Below the pieces are notes generated by a model that saw nothing but the letters and a program-made list of their open reading frames with translations, was not told the origin of the DNA and ran no database searches. DNA of 32,641 nucleotides from Bacteroidota bacterium. Lineage in GTDB: Bacteria; Bacteroidota; Bacteroidia; Bacteroidales; VadinHA17. The position numbers were made by a program, and so were the translations under genes. How positions within the stretch are numbered: the stretch's first letter is position 1; each line of letters starts with the position of its first letter. Positions 15,427 to 23,837 of this stretch are shown in pieces. Location of the stretch: positions 1-32,641 of the forward strand of contig JANXXP010000042.1 in assembly GCA_025350595.1 (NCBI GenBank). Direction: 5' to 3'.

Positions 15427-16191
15427 TTACTTTCTGAAGGTTGGAAAACCTTGCTTGGTAGTCTTCATTTTATACAAGACTGTTAAATTCAAAAAATAGT
15501 AAACGTCTTTTGAGCTGGAAAATTGTGATGTATAACCATCAAGATTATCTGAAAATGAATATCTACCCCCTAATTCGAGACCAAAACTAAAACTTGAATT
15601 AAACGCTAATGAAGCGCCAACCCCAACCGGGACAACACCTGTAAATCCGCCGGGGGTTATCCCCATTTCAAGCTCTTTGGCTTTAAGCAGAGCATTTGGA
15701 GTTGAGGAATAAATAAGCCCGCCTAAACCGGTGAAGGCATACACATCAAGGGTACTTAAAATCCCACTTAAAAACCCATTCCGGCCTTTAACAAATGAAT
15801 AATCTCCTTCAACATTATTCTTAATAAAATAATATTCTCCTAAAATAGCAGGCTCAATAATTGAAGTGGAAATATCAAATCCTCTGGCCGCATTTGAACC
15901 GCGGGAATCAGTAGCACGAAGTAGCCCCTGCGTAAAACTGAACCTTATATTTATTTCTCTGGTAATACGATATTTTGCATTTAAATTAAAATCGTACCTT
16001 GTTTGAAGGAAACTCATATCTTTTAATCCAAGAATATTTTTTGTTTTTGAATAACCTCCGATATCACCAAAAAACATTGAAGGTCCAAAGCCTAAACCAA
16101 ATTCATACCTTCTTACCTTCCACAATTCCTGGGCCTGAGAAAATGTAACCATAAGGTATAAAAGAAATATAACAATAATGGCCCGTTTCAT
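15427..16191 (-). CDS. Second PorG/DUF6089-like outer membrane beta-barrel
   Basis: A 254-aa secreted protein: signal peptide MKRAIIVIFLLYLMVTFSQA, then a short linker and YEFGLGFGPSMFFGDIGGY, which resembles the opening GIFGGVSSYLGDI of the next gene. Later strands (FDLNAKYRITREINIRFSF, FGLELGGRYSFSDN) are amphipathic and end in LTVLYKM. It is probably a paralog of the porG-like gene 18 bp downstream. Both are cotranscribed with uppS and bamA. Role unknown; an accessory outer-membrane barrel, perhaps for type IX secretion, is the best inference. Confidence 0.75.
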   Translation of the reverse strand: MKRAIIVIFLLYLMVTFSQAQELWKVRRYEFGLGFGPSMFFGDIGGYSKTKNILGLKDMSFLQTRYDFNLNAKYRITREINIRFSFTQGLLRATDSRGSNAARGFDISTSIIEPAILGEYYFIKNNVEGDYSFVKGRNGFLSGILSTLDVYAFTGLGGLIYSSTPNALLKAKELEMGITPGGFTGVVPVGVGASLAFNSSFSFGLELGGRYSFSDNLDGYTSQFSSSKDVYYFLNLTVLYKMKTTKQGFPTFRK

Positions 16192-16232
16192 ATGGCATTC
16201 AATTTTTTAATGGTGTAAATATAATAAATATT

Positions 16233-17111
16233 TCAATTCCTCCGGTCAGCGCCCCACATCAGCTTATTTCTGAGGGTACTATAGAAATCCATGCCCTTCA
16301 GCATTACTGTTTTTAGCTTAACAGGCGCACGTACAATTTGAATTTCCTCACTGAACGGCATACGCTTAGATCTGAAATCGCAGGTGGCTAGATATTCTTT
16401 ACTTCTTCCCTCCATAACCATCCTCAGCCGGCTTTCTCCCGACAACACAATTGGTCTGATTGTAAGATTATGAGGCGAAATCGGGGAAATAATAATACTC
16501 CCATCCTCAGGTGATAAGATAGGCCCCCCGACACTCAGGTTATATGCAGTTGAACCTGTGGCTGTAGATACAATCAATCCATCTGCCCAGTAAGTATTAA
16601 GGTAGATATCATTTACAAATACATTTATTGTTATCATGCTGAGGTCGGCCTTTTGAATAGTAATCTCGTTTAGTGCCGATGAGGAGTCTCCATTAAATAA
16701 TTGGGAAGGTTTTGAAATTTCAAGAAGACACCTTTCAACTATTTCATACTCTCCATCGCATAACAAATCTATTGAGTTACTTATCTCTTCTTCAGAAATA
16801 TTTGCCAGGAAACCCATCCTCCCGGTATTTACCCCTGCAACGGGGATTCCCATATGTATAACTTTAAGAACTGTCTCAAGGAAAGTACCATCGCCACCAA
16901 CACTTATAACCAGTTCAGGCAACCCTGAAATCTCAGACAGGTCGCTGAACCGTTCGATTAATTGTCCACCAGGACAAATAACCGGATCGTCCGATTTTTG
17001 GTAGATCTGCATCTTTATTCCCCGCTTGCAGAACTCTGTAACAAGCCTGCTGACTCCTTCCCGGGTTTTTAAGCTATTATCCTTACTGTATATTGCAACT
17101 CTCTCCAGCAT
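16233..17111 (-). CDS. nadK: NAD kinase
   Basis: A 292-aa cytoplasmic kinase that phosphorylates NAD to NADP. The nucleotide-binding GGDGT motif is at 72-76 (D74 catalytic). It is followed by GVNTGRMGFLANI, a NEITI element, and the conserved SGSTAY-type turn seen here as TATGSTAYNLSVGGPIL. Length and order fit the family. It starts 4 bp after the CBS-domain gene, and the same neighbour pair, often with pdxJ close by, recurs in Bacteroidota. A 41-bp gap separates it from the downstream barrel gene. Confidence 0.96.
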   Translation of the reverse strand: MLERVAIYSKDNSLKTREGVSRLVTEFCKRGIKMQIYQKSDDPVICPGGQLIERFSDLSEISGLPELVISVGGDGTFLETVLKVIHMGIPVAGVNTGRMGFLANISEEEISNSIDLLCDGEYEIVERCLLEISKPSQLFNGDSSSALNEITIQKADLSMITINVFVNDIYLNTYWADGLIVSTATGSTAYNLSVGGPILSPEDGSIIISPISPHNLTIRPIVLSGESRLRMVMEGRSKEYLATCDFRSKRMPFSEEIQIVRAPVKLKTVMLKGMDFYSTLRNKLMWGADRRN

Positions 17112-17115
17112 GAGG

Positions 17116-17790
17116 TCAGGTATTAAGATATTTCATAAGATGATCGAACCTTTCGGAATAGAAATTGTCTGCTGAGTCATTATCGGAGATCCAGGTCTTT
17201 ACATCATAATTATAACGTTCGAAAGTCCTTATAACCGATGTCATATCCCTGGTGTTTACTTTGATTGTTACTTCCAGTTTTGTAGATTCAGGGGGGGAAG
17301 TAATATACATGCTGAGGACTTTAACATTATTTCCCTCAATAATCTGTGCAATCTGAGAAAGAGAATAATCTCTTTCAATAAGTTCAAGTACTATTATTCC
17401 GCCAGGTTGATCCAACGATGAGAGGCCTGCAAGATGCCTTATAAGATCGGTCGTTGTTATTACACCCTTATAGTGATTTTTATTATCCAGAACAGGAACA
17501 ACTGTCAGCTTCAGCCTTGATGCAAGTCCGATAACTTCAAAGATATGCTGCTCAGAGTCAACATAAGGCTTAAACAACGTCAGAGTATGATTCCCAATTG
17601 GTTCTTCAGGATGATTCATGTCATATATATCTGTATCAGAGATCAATCCAAGAAAATCCTGATTATTTACTATTGGCAGATGCGATATCCTGAAGATCTC
17701 CATCCAGTTTAAAGCAGTCTGACCAAGATCAGAGGTCTTCAGAGATGGAATAGCTTCTGATATTAAGTCTTTTGCAACCATACAAACCAT
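17116..17790 (-). CDS. Paired CBS-domain protein with C-terminal ACT-like domain
   Basis: A 224-aa soluble protein. Two CBS domains (about 1-60 and 67-125; LPIVNNQDFLGLISDTDIYD and VVPVLDNKNHYKGVITTTDL) normally bind adenine nucleotides. They are followed by an ACT-like fold (about 130-205; GIIVLELIERDYSLSQIAQI). No catalytic domain is seen, so it is a likely ligand-sensing regulator. Start: ATG 17790 is used; a TTG lies three codons upstream and a second ATG at 17781 would give MVAKDLIS, the more usual family N-terminus. It is first in the operon and 4 bp ahead of nadK, hinting that it senses adenylates or NAD(P) and influences that kinase; this is inference only. Confidence 0.88.
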   Translation of the reverse strand: MVCMVAKDLISEAIPSLKTSDLGQTALNWMEIFRISHLPIVNNQDFLGLISDTDIYDMNHPEEPIGNHTLTLFKPYVDSEQHIFEVIGLASRLKLTVVPVLDNKNHYKGVITTTDLIRHLAGLSSLDQPGGIIVLELIERDYSLSQIAQIIEGNNVKVLSMYITSPPESTKLEVTIKVNTRDMTSVIRTFERYNYDVKTWISDNDSADNFYSERFDHLMKYLNT

Positions 17791-17829
17791 TATTTTCAAC
17801 TAATATAGTAATAAAAAAACCAGTTGTTG

Positions 17830-17837
17830 TAATTTTG
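17830..17837 (+). promoter_or_regulatory. Candidate -7 element for pdxJ
   Basis: TAATTTTG matches TAnnTTTG and would place a transcript start some 35 bp before the pdxJ ATG. No TTTG is seen at the expected -33 distance. It lies in the 87-bp divergent gap between the CBS gene and pdxJ. Confidence 0.4.
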
Positions 17838-17877
17838 CCGAATAATTAAAATACGTAAAATTTTTACTTTTATTATA

Positions 17878-18591
17878 ATGACAAAGTTAAGCGTTAATAT
17901 CAATAAGATAGCAACTCTGAGAAATGCAAGGGGCGGAAACATGCCAAATGTTCTTAATGCAGCTATAAATTGCCAGCTTTTCGGAGCAGATGGAATAACT
18001 GTTCATCCACGTCCTGATGAGAGACATATTAAATATAGTGATGTTATTGAAATAAGGTCGATTATAACAACTGAATTCAATATTGAAGGATACCCTTCAG
18101 ATGATTTTATCGCTCTGGTTCTCAGTGTAAAACCTGATCAGGTTACCCTGGTGCCAGATCCTCACGATGCAATTACTTCAAATGCAGGATGGGATACTTT
18201 GAAGAACAAGATCTTTCTTACCGATATAGTTTCTGTATTCAGAAAAGAAGGGATAAGAACATCATTATTTGTTGATACCAATCCGGTTAATATCGAGAAT
18301 GCTGCATTAACCCGAACTGACAGGATTGAGCTATACACCGAACCTTATGCAACCGGATTCAGTCAAAATGCAGCTGAAGCACTTGAGCCGTTTATTAAGG
18401 CTGCAGAAATTGCTCGTGAAAGAGGCTTAGGGTTAAATGCCGGACACGACCTCAATCTTGAAAATCTGAGATATTTTCAGCAGAACATACCATGGTTGGA
18501 TGAAGTATCGATAGGACATGCACTTATTTGCGATGCTCTCTATCTTGGACTTGAAAATACGATTCAGATGTATAAACGTCAGCTTGTCTGA
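17878..18591 (+). CDS. pdxJ: Pyridoxine 5'-phosphate synthase
   Basis: A 237-aa TIM-barrel enzyme that condenses 3-amino-2-oxopropyl phosphate and 1-deoxyxylulose 5-phosphate to pyridoxine 5'-phosphate, the last ring-forming step of the DXP-dependent vitamin B6 route. [17 protein letters not shown] at the start, [10 protein letters not shown] (H43, R45, H50), a [11 protein letters not shown] stretch where enterobacterial enzymes have a similar glutamate-rich loop, and [13 protein letters not shown] near the end are all diagnostic. It is divergent from the CBS-nadK operon and 17 bp ahead of the hydrolase gene, with which it is probably cotranscribed. Confidence 0.96.
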   Translation: MTKLSVNINKIATLRNARGGNMPNVLNAAINCQLFGADGITVHPRPDERHIKYSDVIEIRSIITTEFNIEGYPSDDFIALVLSVKPDQVTLVPDPHDAITSNAGWDTLKNKIFLTDIVSVFRKEGIRTSLFVDTNPVNIENAALTRTDRIELYTEPYATGFSQNAAEALEPFIKAAEIARERGLGLNAGHDLNLENLRYFQQNIPWLDEVSIGHALICDALYLGLENTIQMYKRQLV

Positions 18592-18608
18592 TTGTCTGAT
18601 ATGATAAT

Positions 18609-19412
18609 ATGAAACTCTTTTACAGGAAATATGGGAACGGGCCGCCACTGATAATATTACATGGCCTCTATGGATCGTCAGATAATTGGGTATCGATTGC
18701 AAAAAGTCTGAGTGATAAATTCACAGTTTATTTACCCGATTTGAGAAATCATGGGCAGTCATCTCATGACAAAACACATGATTATAATTCAATGAGAGAT
18801 GATCTTCATGAACTTGCCATTGATTTAAAACTTCATAAATTTTTCCTGGTTGGTCATAGCATGGGCGGTAAAACTGCAATATCCTTTACCCTCAAATGGC
18901 CGGAAATGATAGATGGTCTTCTTATAGCAGATATCTCACCTTTTGTTAATGAAAACAACAAAAATGAAGCTTTTAATAAGCATAAAAATATTTTAGAGGC
19001 TGTACTTTCCGTCGATTTATCTGGGATTTCCACACGTGGTGAGGCAGAAATTATTCTGAAGAAAAAGATTTCTTCTGAAAAGGAAATAGGTTTTGTACTC
19101 AAAAATCTTCAGAGGAATCCAGGTAATTCTTTTTCCTGGAAGTTAAATGCCAAAGCTCTGTTTGAAAACCTTGGAAAAATAATGGAAGGCATTGACCGCA
19201 GTTCATTTATGGGGGAACAGATTACGGGGTTTCCTGTTATATTTCTTCAGGGAGAAGATTCTGATTACCTCCCCTCTTCTGATTTCAGGGATATTAAGAA
19301 AATTTTCCCGGGAGCAGAAATAATAAAAATATCAAATGCAGGTCACTGGATACATGCTGATCAACCGGAAGAGGTTGTACGAAGCATCAAAAAGTTAACA
19401 GAGGGCATATAA
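18609..19412 (+). CDS. Alpha/beta-fold hydrolase (YbfF-type esterase)
   Basis: A 267-aa cytoplasmic hydrolase. LHGLYGSSDNW (from 18) is the oxyanion-hole region, PDLRNHGQS follows, the nucleophile elbow is GHSMGG with S84, and the C-terminal NAGHWIHADQPEEV provides the catalytic His. An acidic residue in the GEDSDYL stretch is the likely third member. The pattern resembles the YbfF/ABHD11 esterase group; the substrate is unknown. The stop codon abuts, with no spacer, the stop codon of the convergent exonuclease gene. Confidence 0.9.
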   Translation: MKLFYRKYGNGPPLIILHGLYGSSDNWVSIAKSLSDKFTVYLPDLRNHGQSSHDKTHDYNSMRDDLHELAIDLKLHKFFLVGHSMGGKTAISFTLKWPEMIDGLLIADISPFVNENNKNEAFNKHKNILEAVLSVDLSGISTRGEAEIILKKKISSEKEIGFVLKNLQRNPGNSFSWKLNAKALFENLGKIMEGIDRSSFMGEQITGFPVIFLQGEDSDYLPSSDFRDIKKIFPGAEIIKISNAGHWIHADQPEEVVRSIKKLTEGI

Positions 19413-20138
19413 TTAAGAAAAAGTCACCGACTCTATCTTATCATCATCAATCTTAGACAGATTCAAAAACCTCAACATTACCCGTACAATTGCCAGGACA
19501 TCCTTCTCGCAATAACGGACTATCCTTTCAATATCGTTTTCACCATAATAAATGCCTGCAACCATACTGCCATCGATATCATCTTTGGGAGTAGGAATAC
19601 CCAGAATTGTTGTAAGAAGTTCGAGTGAAGTATAATTCTTATAATCACCGAATTTCCAAAGATCCATAGTATCCAGCAATTTAACCTCCCATGGTTTCTT
19701 GCCTGCATTATCAAGGATTTCAGGAATGAGGAGTCCGTTAATAATCATTCTTCTAGCTATATATGGAAAATCAAATTCTTTACCATTGTGAGCACAAAGT
19801 GTTGCATCTCTGTTTGTTTTTGTAAATTTCTTTAACATTGCAGCAAAGTCAGAAAGCAATAACTTTTCATCGTCACAAAAAAACGATTTGAGCCTGAGAC
19901 TAAATGGATTTTTCTCCTTTATCACTCCAACTGAGATACAGATAATCTTTCCGAATTCAGAGTAGATTCCGGCTCTTTCATAAACTTCTTCCGGAGTTTG
20001 TTCAGGTGTTCTGAACTGCTTCGACTTCTTGTTCCAGAGAGCTTGCATTTTTGTATCCAGTAGTTCATGTGAAGATACAGTCGGGACAGTTTCAATATCG
20101 AGGAAAAGGATATCCTCAACTTTAATGTTATCTAGCAT
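19413..20138 (-). CDS. DnaQ-like 3'-5' exonuclease (PolB-type exonuclease domain)
   Basis: A stand-alone RNase H-fold exonuclease of 241 aa. The three exonuclease motifs are present: LFLDIETVP (Exo I, D and E), LCAHNGKEFDFPYI (Exo II) and YCEKDVLAIV (Exo III with Y and D), so the acidic metal-binding set is complete. It resembles the predicted PolB-like exonuclease family (DNA_pol_B_exo2). The open frame extends 12 codons upstream, into udk; ATG 20138 (MLDNIKVED), 4 bp after the udk stop, is preferred. No polymerase domain is attached. A role in DNA repair or nucleic-acid turnover is inferred only from the fold. Confidence 0.9.
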   Translation of the reverse strand: MLDNIKVEDILFLDIETVPTVSSHELLDTKMQALWNKKSKQFRTPEQTPEEVYERAGIYSEFGKIICISVGVIKEKNPFSLRLKSFFCDDEKLLLSDFAAMLKKFTKTNRDATLCAHNGKEFDFPYIARRMIINGLLIPEILDNAGKKPWEVKLLDTMDLWKFGDYKNYTSLELLTTILGIPTPKDDIDGSMVAGIYYGENDIERIVRYCEKDVLAIVRVMLRFLNLSKIDDDKIESVTFS

Positions 20139-20142
20139 AATT

Positions 20143-20763
20143 TTATGATTTACTTTGCAATAAATGCTTTTCAATTATCGATATCAACACCTCTATTCCG
20201 ACTTCATTTTCACCTCCCCGTGGAATTATAATATCAGCATATCTTTTAGACGGTTCAATGAACTGCAGATGTGACGGTTTTACCGTATCATGATATCTCT
20301 CAAGCACTTTAAGTACTGAACGTCCACGTTCAATAATATCCCTTTGAATAACCCGTCCGAGCCTGTCATCAGCATCAGCGTCAACAAACACCTTAATATC
20401 CAGTATGTCACGCAATCCAATGTCGGTAAGAATAAGGATCCCTTCAACAAGCACAACTCTTGATGGTTTAATTGGGATTGTCTCTTTTGCCCTTAAACAC
20501 GTCAGGTAGGAATAGATTGGCATCTCAACAGATTTTCCTTTTTTAAGCTGTTTAAGATGATCGATCAGCAAAGAGAATTCTACGGAATCGGGATGGTCAA
20601 AATTAATTTTTTGCCTCTCTTCAAGGGATATATCTTTGTTATCCTTATAGTAGGAATCCTGAGGAATTACGATAACCTCATCATTAGGAAACACTTCCAT
20701 GATTTTTCTTACAACCGTTGTTTTTCCCGACCCTGTTCCTCCAGCTATTCCTACTATCAACAT
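20143..20763 (-). CDS. udk: Uridine kinase
   Basis: A 206-aa cytosolic kinase of the uridine/cytidine salvage pathway. The P-loop GGTGSGKT is at 8-15, then PQDSYYKD (the substrate-binding D and Y), INFDHPDS, LVEGILIL as the Walker B region, and RVIQRDIIERGRS as the lid arginines. The frame could start six codons upstream at 20781, but MLIVGIAGG matches the usual N-terminus. It heads a two-gene unit with the exonuclease, 4 bp apart, and a good promoter candidate lies about 30-60 bp upstream. Confidence 0.95.
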   Translation of the reverse strand: MLIVGIAGGTGSGKTTVVRKIMEVFPNDEVIVIPQDSYYKDNKDISLEERQKINFDHPDSVEFSLLIDHLKQLKKGKSVEMPIYSYLTCLRAKETIPIKPSRVVLVEGILILTDIGLRDILDIKVFVDADADDRLGRVIQRDIIERGRSVLKVLERYHDTVKPSHLQFIEPSKRYADIIIPRGGENEVGIEVLISIIEKHLLQSKS

Positions 20764-20791
20764 ATTTGTATAATTTTGCACAATTAATAAT

Positions 20792-20822
20792 CAAAAATAG
20801 TAATAAATAGAAATAGAACAAG
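20792..20822 (-). promoter_or_regulatory. Candidate promoter of udk
   Basis: On the minus strand TATTTTTG (20799-20792) fits the Bacteroidota -7 consensus. CTTG (20822-20819), a near-match to the -33 TTTG, lies exactly 19 bp upstream. The start point would fall about 20 bp ahead of the udk ATG. Confidence 0.5.
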
Positions 20823-20829
20823 TTTTAAA

Positions 20830-20854
20830 CTTTGCGTCTTAGCGTCTTTGCGAG
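20830..20854 (+). repeat. Short GCGTCTT direct repeat
   Basis: CTTTGCGTCTTAGCGTCTTTGCG contains two GCGTCTT units 8 bp apart, flanked by TTTGCG on both sides. It lies in the divergent udk/Dabb gap, 14 bp before the Dabb ATG. Similar strings occur between genes in many Bacteroidota, often near the CACGGAG repeats seen elsewhere in this window. Confidence 0.5.
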
Positions 20855-20867
20855 AAATAAATTATTC

Positions 20868-21164
20868 ATGATAAAACATATTGTATTCTTCAAACTGACT
20901 TCAGAAGCAGAAACAAAAAAGGAACAGCTGAAAAAAATGGAAGAGATTTTTTCTCCATTAGGTCGCAAATTAAACTACATAATTGAATTCAGAACTGGTA
21001 TTAACTTCAACAAAGCTGACTTTGCATGGGACTTCGTTATAGATTCAGTTTTCAGATCTAAGGAAGATCTTCAAAAATACCAGGTGAGTGACGAGCATCA
21101 GGAAGCAATTAGTAAAGGATCGTATATTGAAAAGACAAAGGCAATTATTGATTATGAATTTTAA
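20868..21164 (+). CDS. Dabb (stress-responsive A/B barrel) domain protein
   Basis: A 98-aa single-domain protein: MIKHIVFFKL is the typical first strand, and the DFAWDFVIDSVFRSKEDLQKY and KYQVSDEHQEAI stretches are the usual second half of the ferredoxin-like dimeric alpha-beta barrel. The open frame begins 12 codons earlier inside the GCGTCTT repeat, so ATG 20868 is taken. Members are often stress-related or act as small hydrolases or cyclases in other organisms; nothing here fixes the function. manA follows after 9 bp. Confidence 0.88.
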   Translation: MIKHIVFFKLTSEAETKKEQLKKMEEIFSPLGRKLNYIIEFRTGINFNKADFAWDFVIDSVFRSKEDLQKYQVSDEHQEAISKGSYIEKTKAIIDYEF

Positions 21165-21173
21165 ACATACAAA

Positions 21174-22169
21174 ATGTCAGAACTATATCCATTAAAGTTT
21201 GATACAATATTAAAAGAGAAAGTATGGGGCGGAAAGGTCCTGGTTGACCATTATAATAAACAGGACATCGGATCCGATCATATAGGTGAGAGTTGGGAAA
21301 TATCTGCAATTGCTGATGATCTCTCAATAATCAGCAATGGTTTTCTTGCAGGAAACAACATTGAGGAGATTATTGAGGTCTATATGGGTGACATAACCGG
21401 CGATGCGATATATGAAAAGTTCGGAAACGAATTTCCGCTCCTCATTAAGTTTATCGAAGCAAAAGAAGATCTTTCAATACAAGTTCATCCGGGAAATGAT
21501 CTTGCCAGAGAGAGACATCAGGCTTATGGGAAAACCGAAATGTGGTATATCCTCGAAAATGAAAAAAATGCAAAGATATTCACCGGCTTCAAAGAAGGCG
21601 TTACAAAGGAAATGTACTTCGAATCTCTCGGTAACGGAAAAATGGCTGACCTGTTAAATGTGGAAAATCCGGAAGCCGGGGATACCTTTTTTATCCCTGC
21701 CGGAAGAGTGCACTCAATTGGCGCAGGTAACGTTCTGATTGAGATTCAGCAAACTTCAGATATTACTTACAGGATATTCGATTGGAACAGAAAAGGTTCA
21801 GGGAGAGAAAAGAGAGAATTGCATACTGATCTGGCTCTTGATGCTATTGATTTTACCGCAACAGGAAAAAGCAAAATCACAATTAATCCGAGTCAGGGAA
21901 GAACTGAAAACCTGGTCAGCTGCGAATTTTTCAACACTAATATTATCAGTCTGAACGGACCAGTCAGAAAAGAATATTATTTAAATGACTCATTTGTTGT
22001 GTACATTTGTATCGAAGGCGAATTCCTGATCCGCTGGGACGAAAGTTCAGAAAAAGTAATAAAAGGGGAGACTGTTCTTCTTCCGGCAATGATAAAGGAA
22101 GTTATCCTCGAACCTGTTGACAAAGCGAAACTGCTTGAAATATTTATTAATGCTGAGAATCCATATTAA
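21174..22169 (+). CDS. manA: Mannose-6-phosphate isomerase, class I
   Basis: A 331-aa zinc enzyme interconverting fructose 6-phosphate and mannose 6-phosphate, leading to GDP-sugars for envelope polysaccharides. The zinc ligands are in IQVHPGN and KTEMWYI, with the later PAGRVHSIGAGN histidine; EISAIADDLSII and IFDWNR are also family signatures. The length is that of the short bacterial type. The start is 9 bp after the Dabb stop, so the two are probably cotranscribed. Confidence 0.95.
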   Translation: MSELYPLKFDTILKEKVWGGKVLVDHYNKQDIGSDHIGESWEISAIADDLSIISNGFLAGNNIEEIIEVYMGDITGDAIYEKFGNEFPLLIKFIEAKEDLSIQVHPGNDLARERHQAYGKTEMWYILENEKNAKIFTGFKEGVTKEMYFESLGNGKMADLLNVENPEAGDTFFIPAGRVHSIGAGNVLIEIQQTSDITYRIFDWNRKGSGREKRELHTDLALDAIDFTATGKSKITINPSQGRTENLVSCEFFNTNIISLNGPVRKEYYLNDSFVVYICIEGEFLIRWDESSEKVIKGETVLLPAMIKEVILEPVDKAKLLEIFINAENPY

Positions 22170-22182
22170 AAAAGTAATATAA

Positions 22183-22246
22183 ACCACGGAAGACACGGAG
22201 TGGCACGGAGGAAGAAACACGGAGTGATTAAACAGTGAAGCTCCGT
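22183..22246. repeat. CACGGAG dispersed repeat cluster
   Basis: Three exact CACGGAG units (22194-22200, 22204-22210, 22218-22224) follow an imperfect CACGGAAG at 22185. CTCCGT at 22241-22246 can pair with the last unit around a 16-nt loop. This is the main content of the 210-bp manA-lipoprotein gap (22170-22379); the remainder is AT-rich with no gene seen. The same motif recurs near 30237. Confidence 0.75.
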
Positions 22247-22379
22247 TTTAACCCCTGAAACAACGTGTTAAAAAGGATTTTTGAATTAAAGTACAAGTAA
22301 GTTAAGTTACTCAAAATCTTTGCGATATAGTAAAATAGTTAATATACTTAATCAGATTTTAATTAAATTTTAGAATTCA

Positions 22380-23150
22380 ATGAAAATATTTTCCGGGTCA
22401 CTTATAGTAATTATGTTCCTGATGCTGACGACTGGCTGTAATGGGAAAAGAACAGTTAAGAATGATATACAAACTGTTATAGATACAACATCTGTTCCCG
22501 ATACAGGTTATACGGGTATAAAACAATACATGAGCGGTCAGCTGAAGATCAAAGAGGTTACCTTTAAAAACGGAATAAGAGAAGGGCTGATGAAATCTTT
22601 TTACCAGAGTGGTAAAGTGAGACAGACATTCTGGTATCATAATGGTTTGAGGGAAGATTCTGCACGTTGGCTATACGAACAGGGAGAGGTCTTCCGCACA
22701 ACACCATATAAGAATGATACTGTAGATGGAATTCAGAAACAGTTTTACAGGAACGGAAAGATCAAAGCCAAACTTGGCTATAGCAAAGGTTTCAGAACAA
22801 CTTATCTCGAGGAGTTCACTCCTGAAGGTAAACTTGTCGAAGGATATCCTATACTTAAAGTCGGAATTCAGGATCAATACAAAGAAAAAGGTGTTTACAG
22901 GATAACTCTGGAGATGTCAAACAAATCAGCCTGGGTGAAATTCTACAGGGGAGAATTTACAAATGGGGCTTTTGACAGCACCCGGTGTAAAAGAATTGAA
23001 GCGGTTAAAGGTGTTGCTTATCTGGATCTCAAAAAAACCGGATCTCCAAAAGCCGGATCAGTTGGTGTAATTGGACAGGTACTTACAAATTTCAACAATA
23101 ATTATCTGATTTACAAGAAAATTGAACTTCCATATAATGACCTTAAATAA
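22380..23150 (+). CDS. MORN-repeat lipoprotein
   Basis: A 256-aa probable lipoprotein. MKIFSGSLIVIMFLML is a hydrophobic leader ending in TTGC, with C20 as the lipid anchor (a slightly weak lipobox). From about residue 45 to 145 it has four MORN-2-type repeats of the pattern G-x-R/K-x-G followed by aromatic-rich strands, for example FYQSGKVRQTFWYHNGLRE and FYRNGKIKAKLGYSKGF. Databases often name such proteins YwqK-type antitoxins, which the presence of a lipid anchor argues against. The C-terminal part is not recognised. It is 9 bp ahead of engB. Confidence 0.85.
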   Translation: MKIFSGSLIVIMFLMLTTGCNGKRTVKNDIQTVIDTTSVPDTGYTGIKQYMSGQLKIKEVTFKNGIREGLMKSFYQSGKVRQTFWYHNGLREDSARWLYEQGEVFRTTPYKNDTVDGIQKQFYRNGKIKAKLGYSKGFRTTYLEEFTPEGKLVEGYPILKVGIQDQYKEKGVYRITLEMSNKSAWVKFYRGEFTNGAFDSTRCKRIEAVKGVAYLDLKKTGSPKAGSVGVIGQVLTNFNNNYLIYKKIELPYNDLK

Positions 23151-23159
23151 CAAGTAATC

Positions 23160-23768
23160 ATGATAATCCGTTCGGCAAGCTTCGTTAAAAGCAGTCCTAC
23201 ATTGAAAGAGTGTCCACTGACAGCGAAGCCTGAATTTGGATTTATCGGCCGGTCAAATGTTGGAAAATCTTCCCTGATAAATATGCTGACCGGATGGTCG
23301 AAACTTGCAAAAACATCAGTTCAGCCTGGAAAAACAAGGACTATAAACCATTTCTATATAAATGAAAGCTGGTACCTGGTAGATCTTCCGGGTTATGGCT
23401 ATGCTAAAGTACCAATTAAACTTAGGGAGAATTGGGTCAAAGCAACTGAAAATTATATCATGAAAAGGGAGAATCTGATGTGCCTTTTTGTTCTTCTTGA
23501 CTCAAGACTAAAACCACAGCGATCAGATCTCGGGTTCATGGAGTTCCTTGGGAATAATGAAATCCCTTTTGCAAGAGTTTTTACAAAGAGTGATAAGCTT
23601 ACCAAAACTGTTCTTGAAGAATCTTTGGCTCAATATGACACTATAATGCTTGAAAACTGGGATTCATTACCGGTTTCTTTTGTCTCATCCGCTGTGAAAG
23701 GAACAGGAAGAGATGAGATACTGAACTACATAGAAGAATCTATTAACATTTTTTCAAACGAAGCCTGA
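23160..23768 (+). CDS. engB: Ribosome biogenesis GTPase EngB (YihA/YsxC)
   Basis: A 202-aa TRAFAC-class GTPase needed for 50S subunit assembly. The G-motifs are GRSNVGKSS (G1), TRTINHF (switch I), DLPGYGYAKV (G3, DxPG), TKSDKL (G4) and SSAVKGTG (G5). Length and order are normal. It follows the lipoprotein gene closely and is 69 bp ahead of prs. Confidence 0.96.
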   Translation: MIIRSASFVKSSPTLKECPLTAKPEFGFIGRSNVGKSSLINMLTGWSKLAKTSVQPGKTRTINHFYINESWYLVDLPGYGYAKVPIKLRENWVKATENYIMKRENLMCLFVLLDSRLKPQRSDLGFMEFLGNNEIPFARVFTKSDKLTKTVLEESLAQYDTIMLENWDSLPVSFVSSAVKGTGRDEILNYIEESINIFSNEA

Positions 23769-23784
23769 TTTCAGAAGGATTTTT

Positions 23785-23792
23785 TACTTTTG
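23785..23792 (+). promoter_or_regulatory. Candidate -7 element for prs
   Basis: TACTTTTG fits TAnnTTTG and lies 45 bp before the prs ATG. No TTTG is found at the -33 distance. Confidence 0.33.
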
Positions 23793-23837
23793 TATTTATT
23801 ATTAACCGACATATTATTCAGCTAAAATTACAGGAAA

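Noticed and set aside
22183-22246. CACGGAG units as a CRISPR array
   Set aside because: Units are 7 bp at irregular spacing of 10-14 bp, with no spacers and no cas genes.
22380-23150. Toxin-antitoxin component (YwqK-type antitoxin label)
   Set aside because: The protein has a lipoprotein leader and no toxin gene beside it; the shared part is only a MORN repeat.
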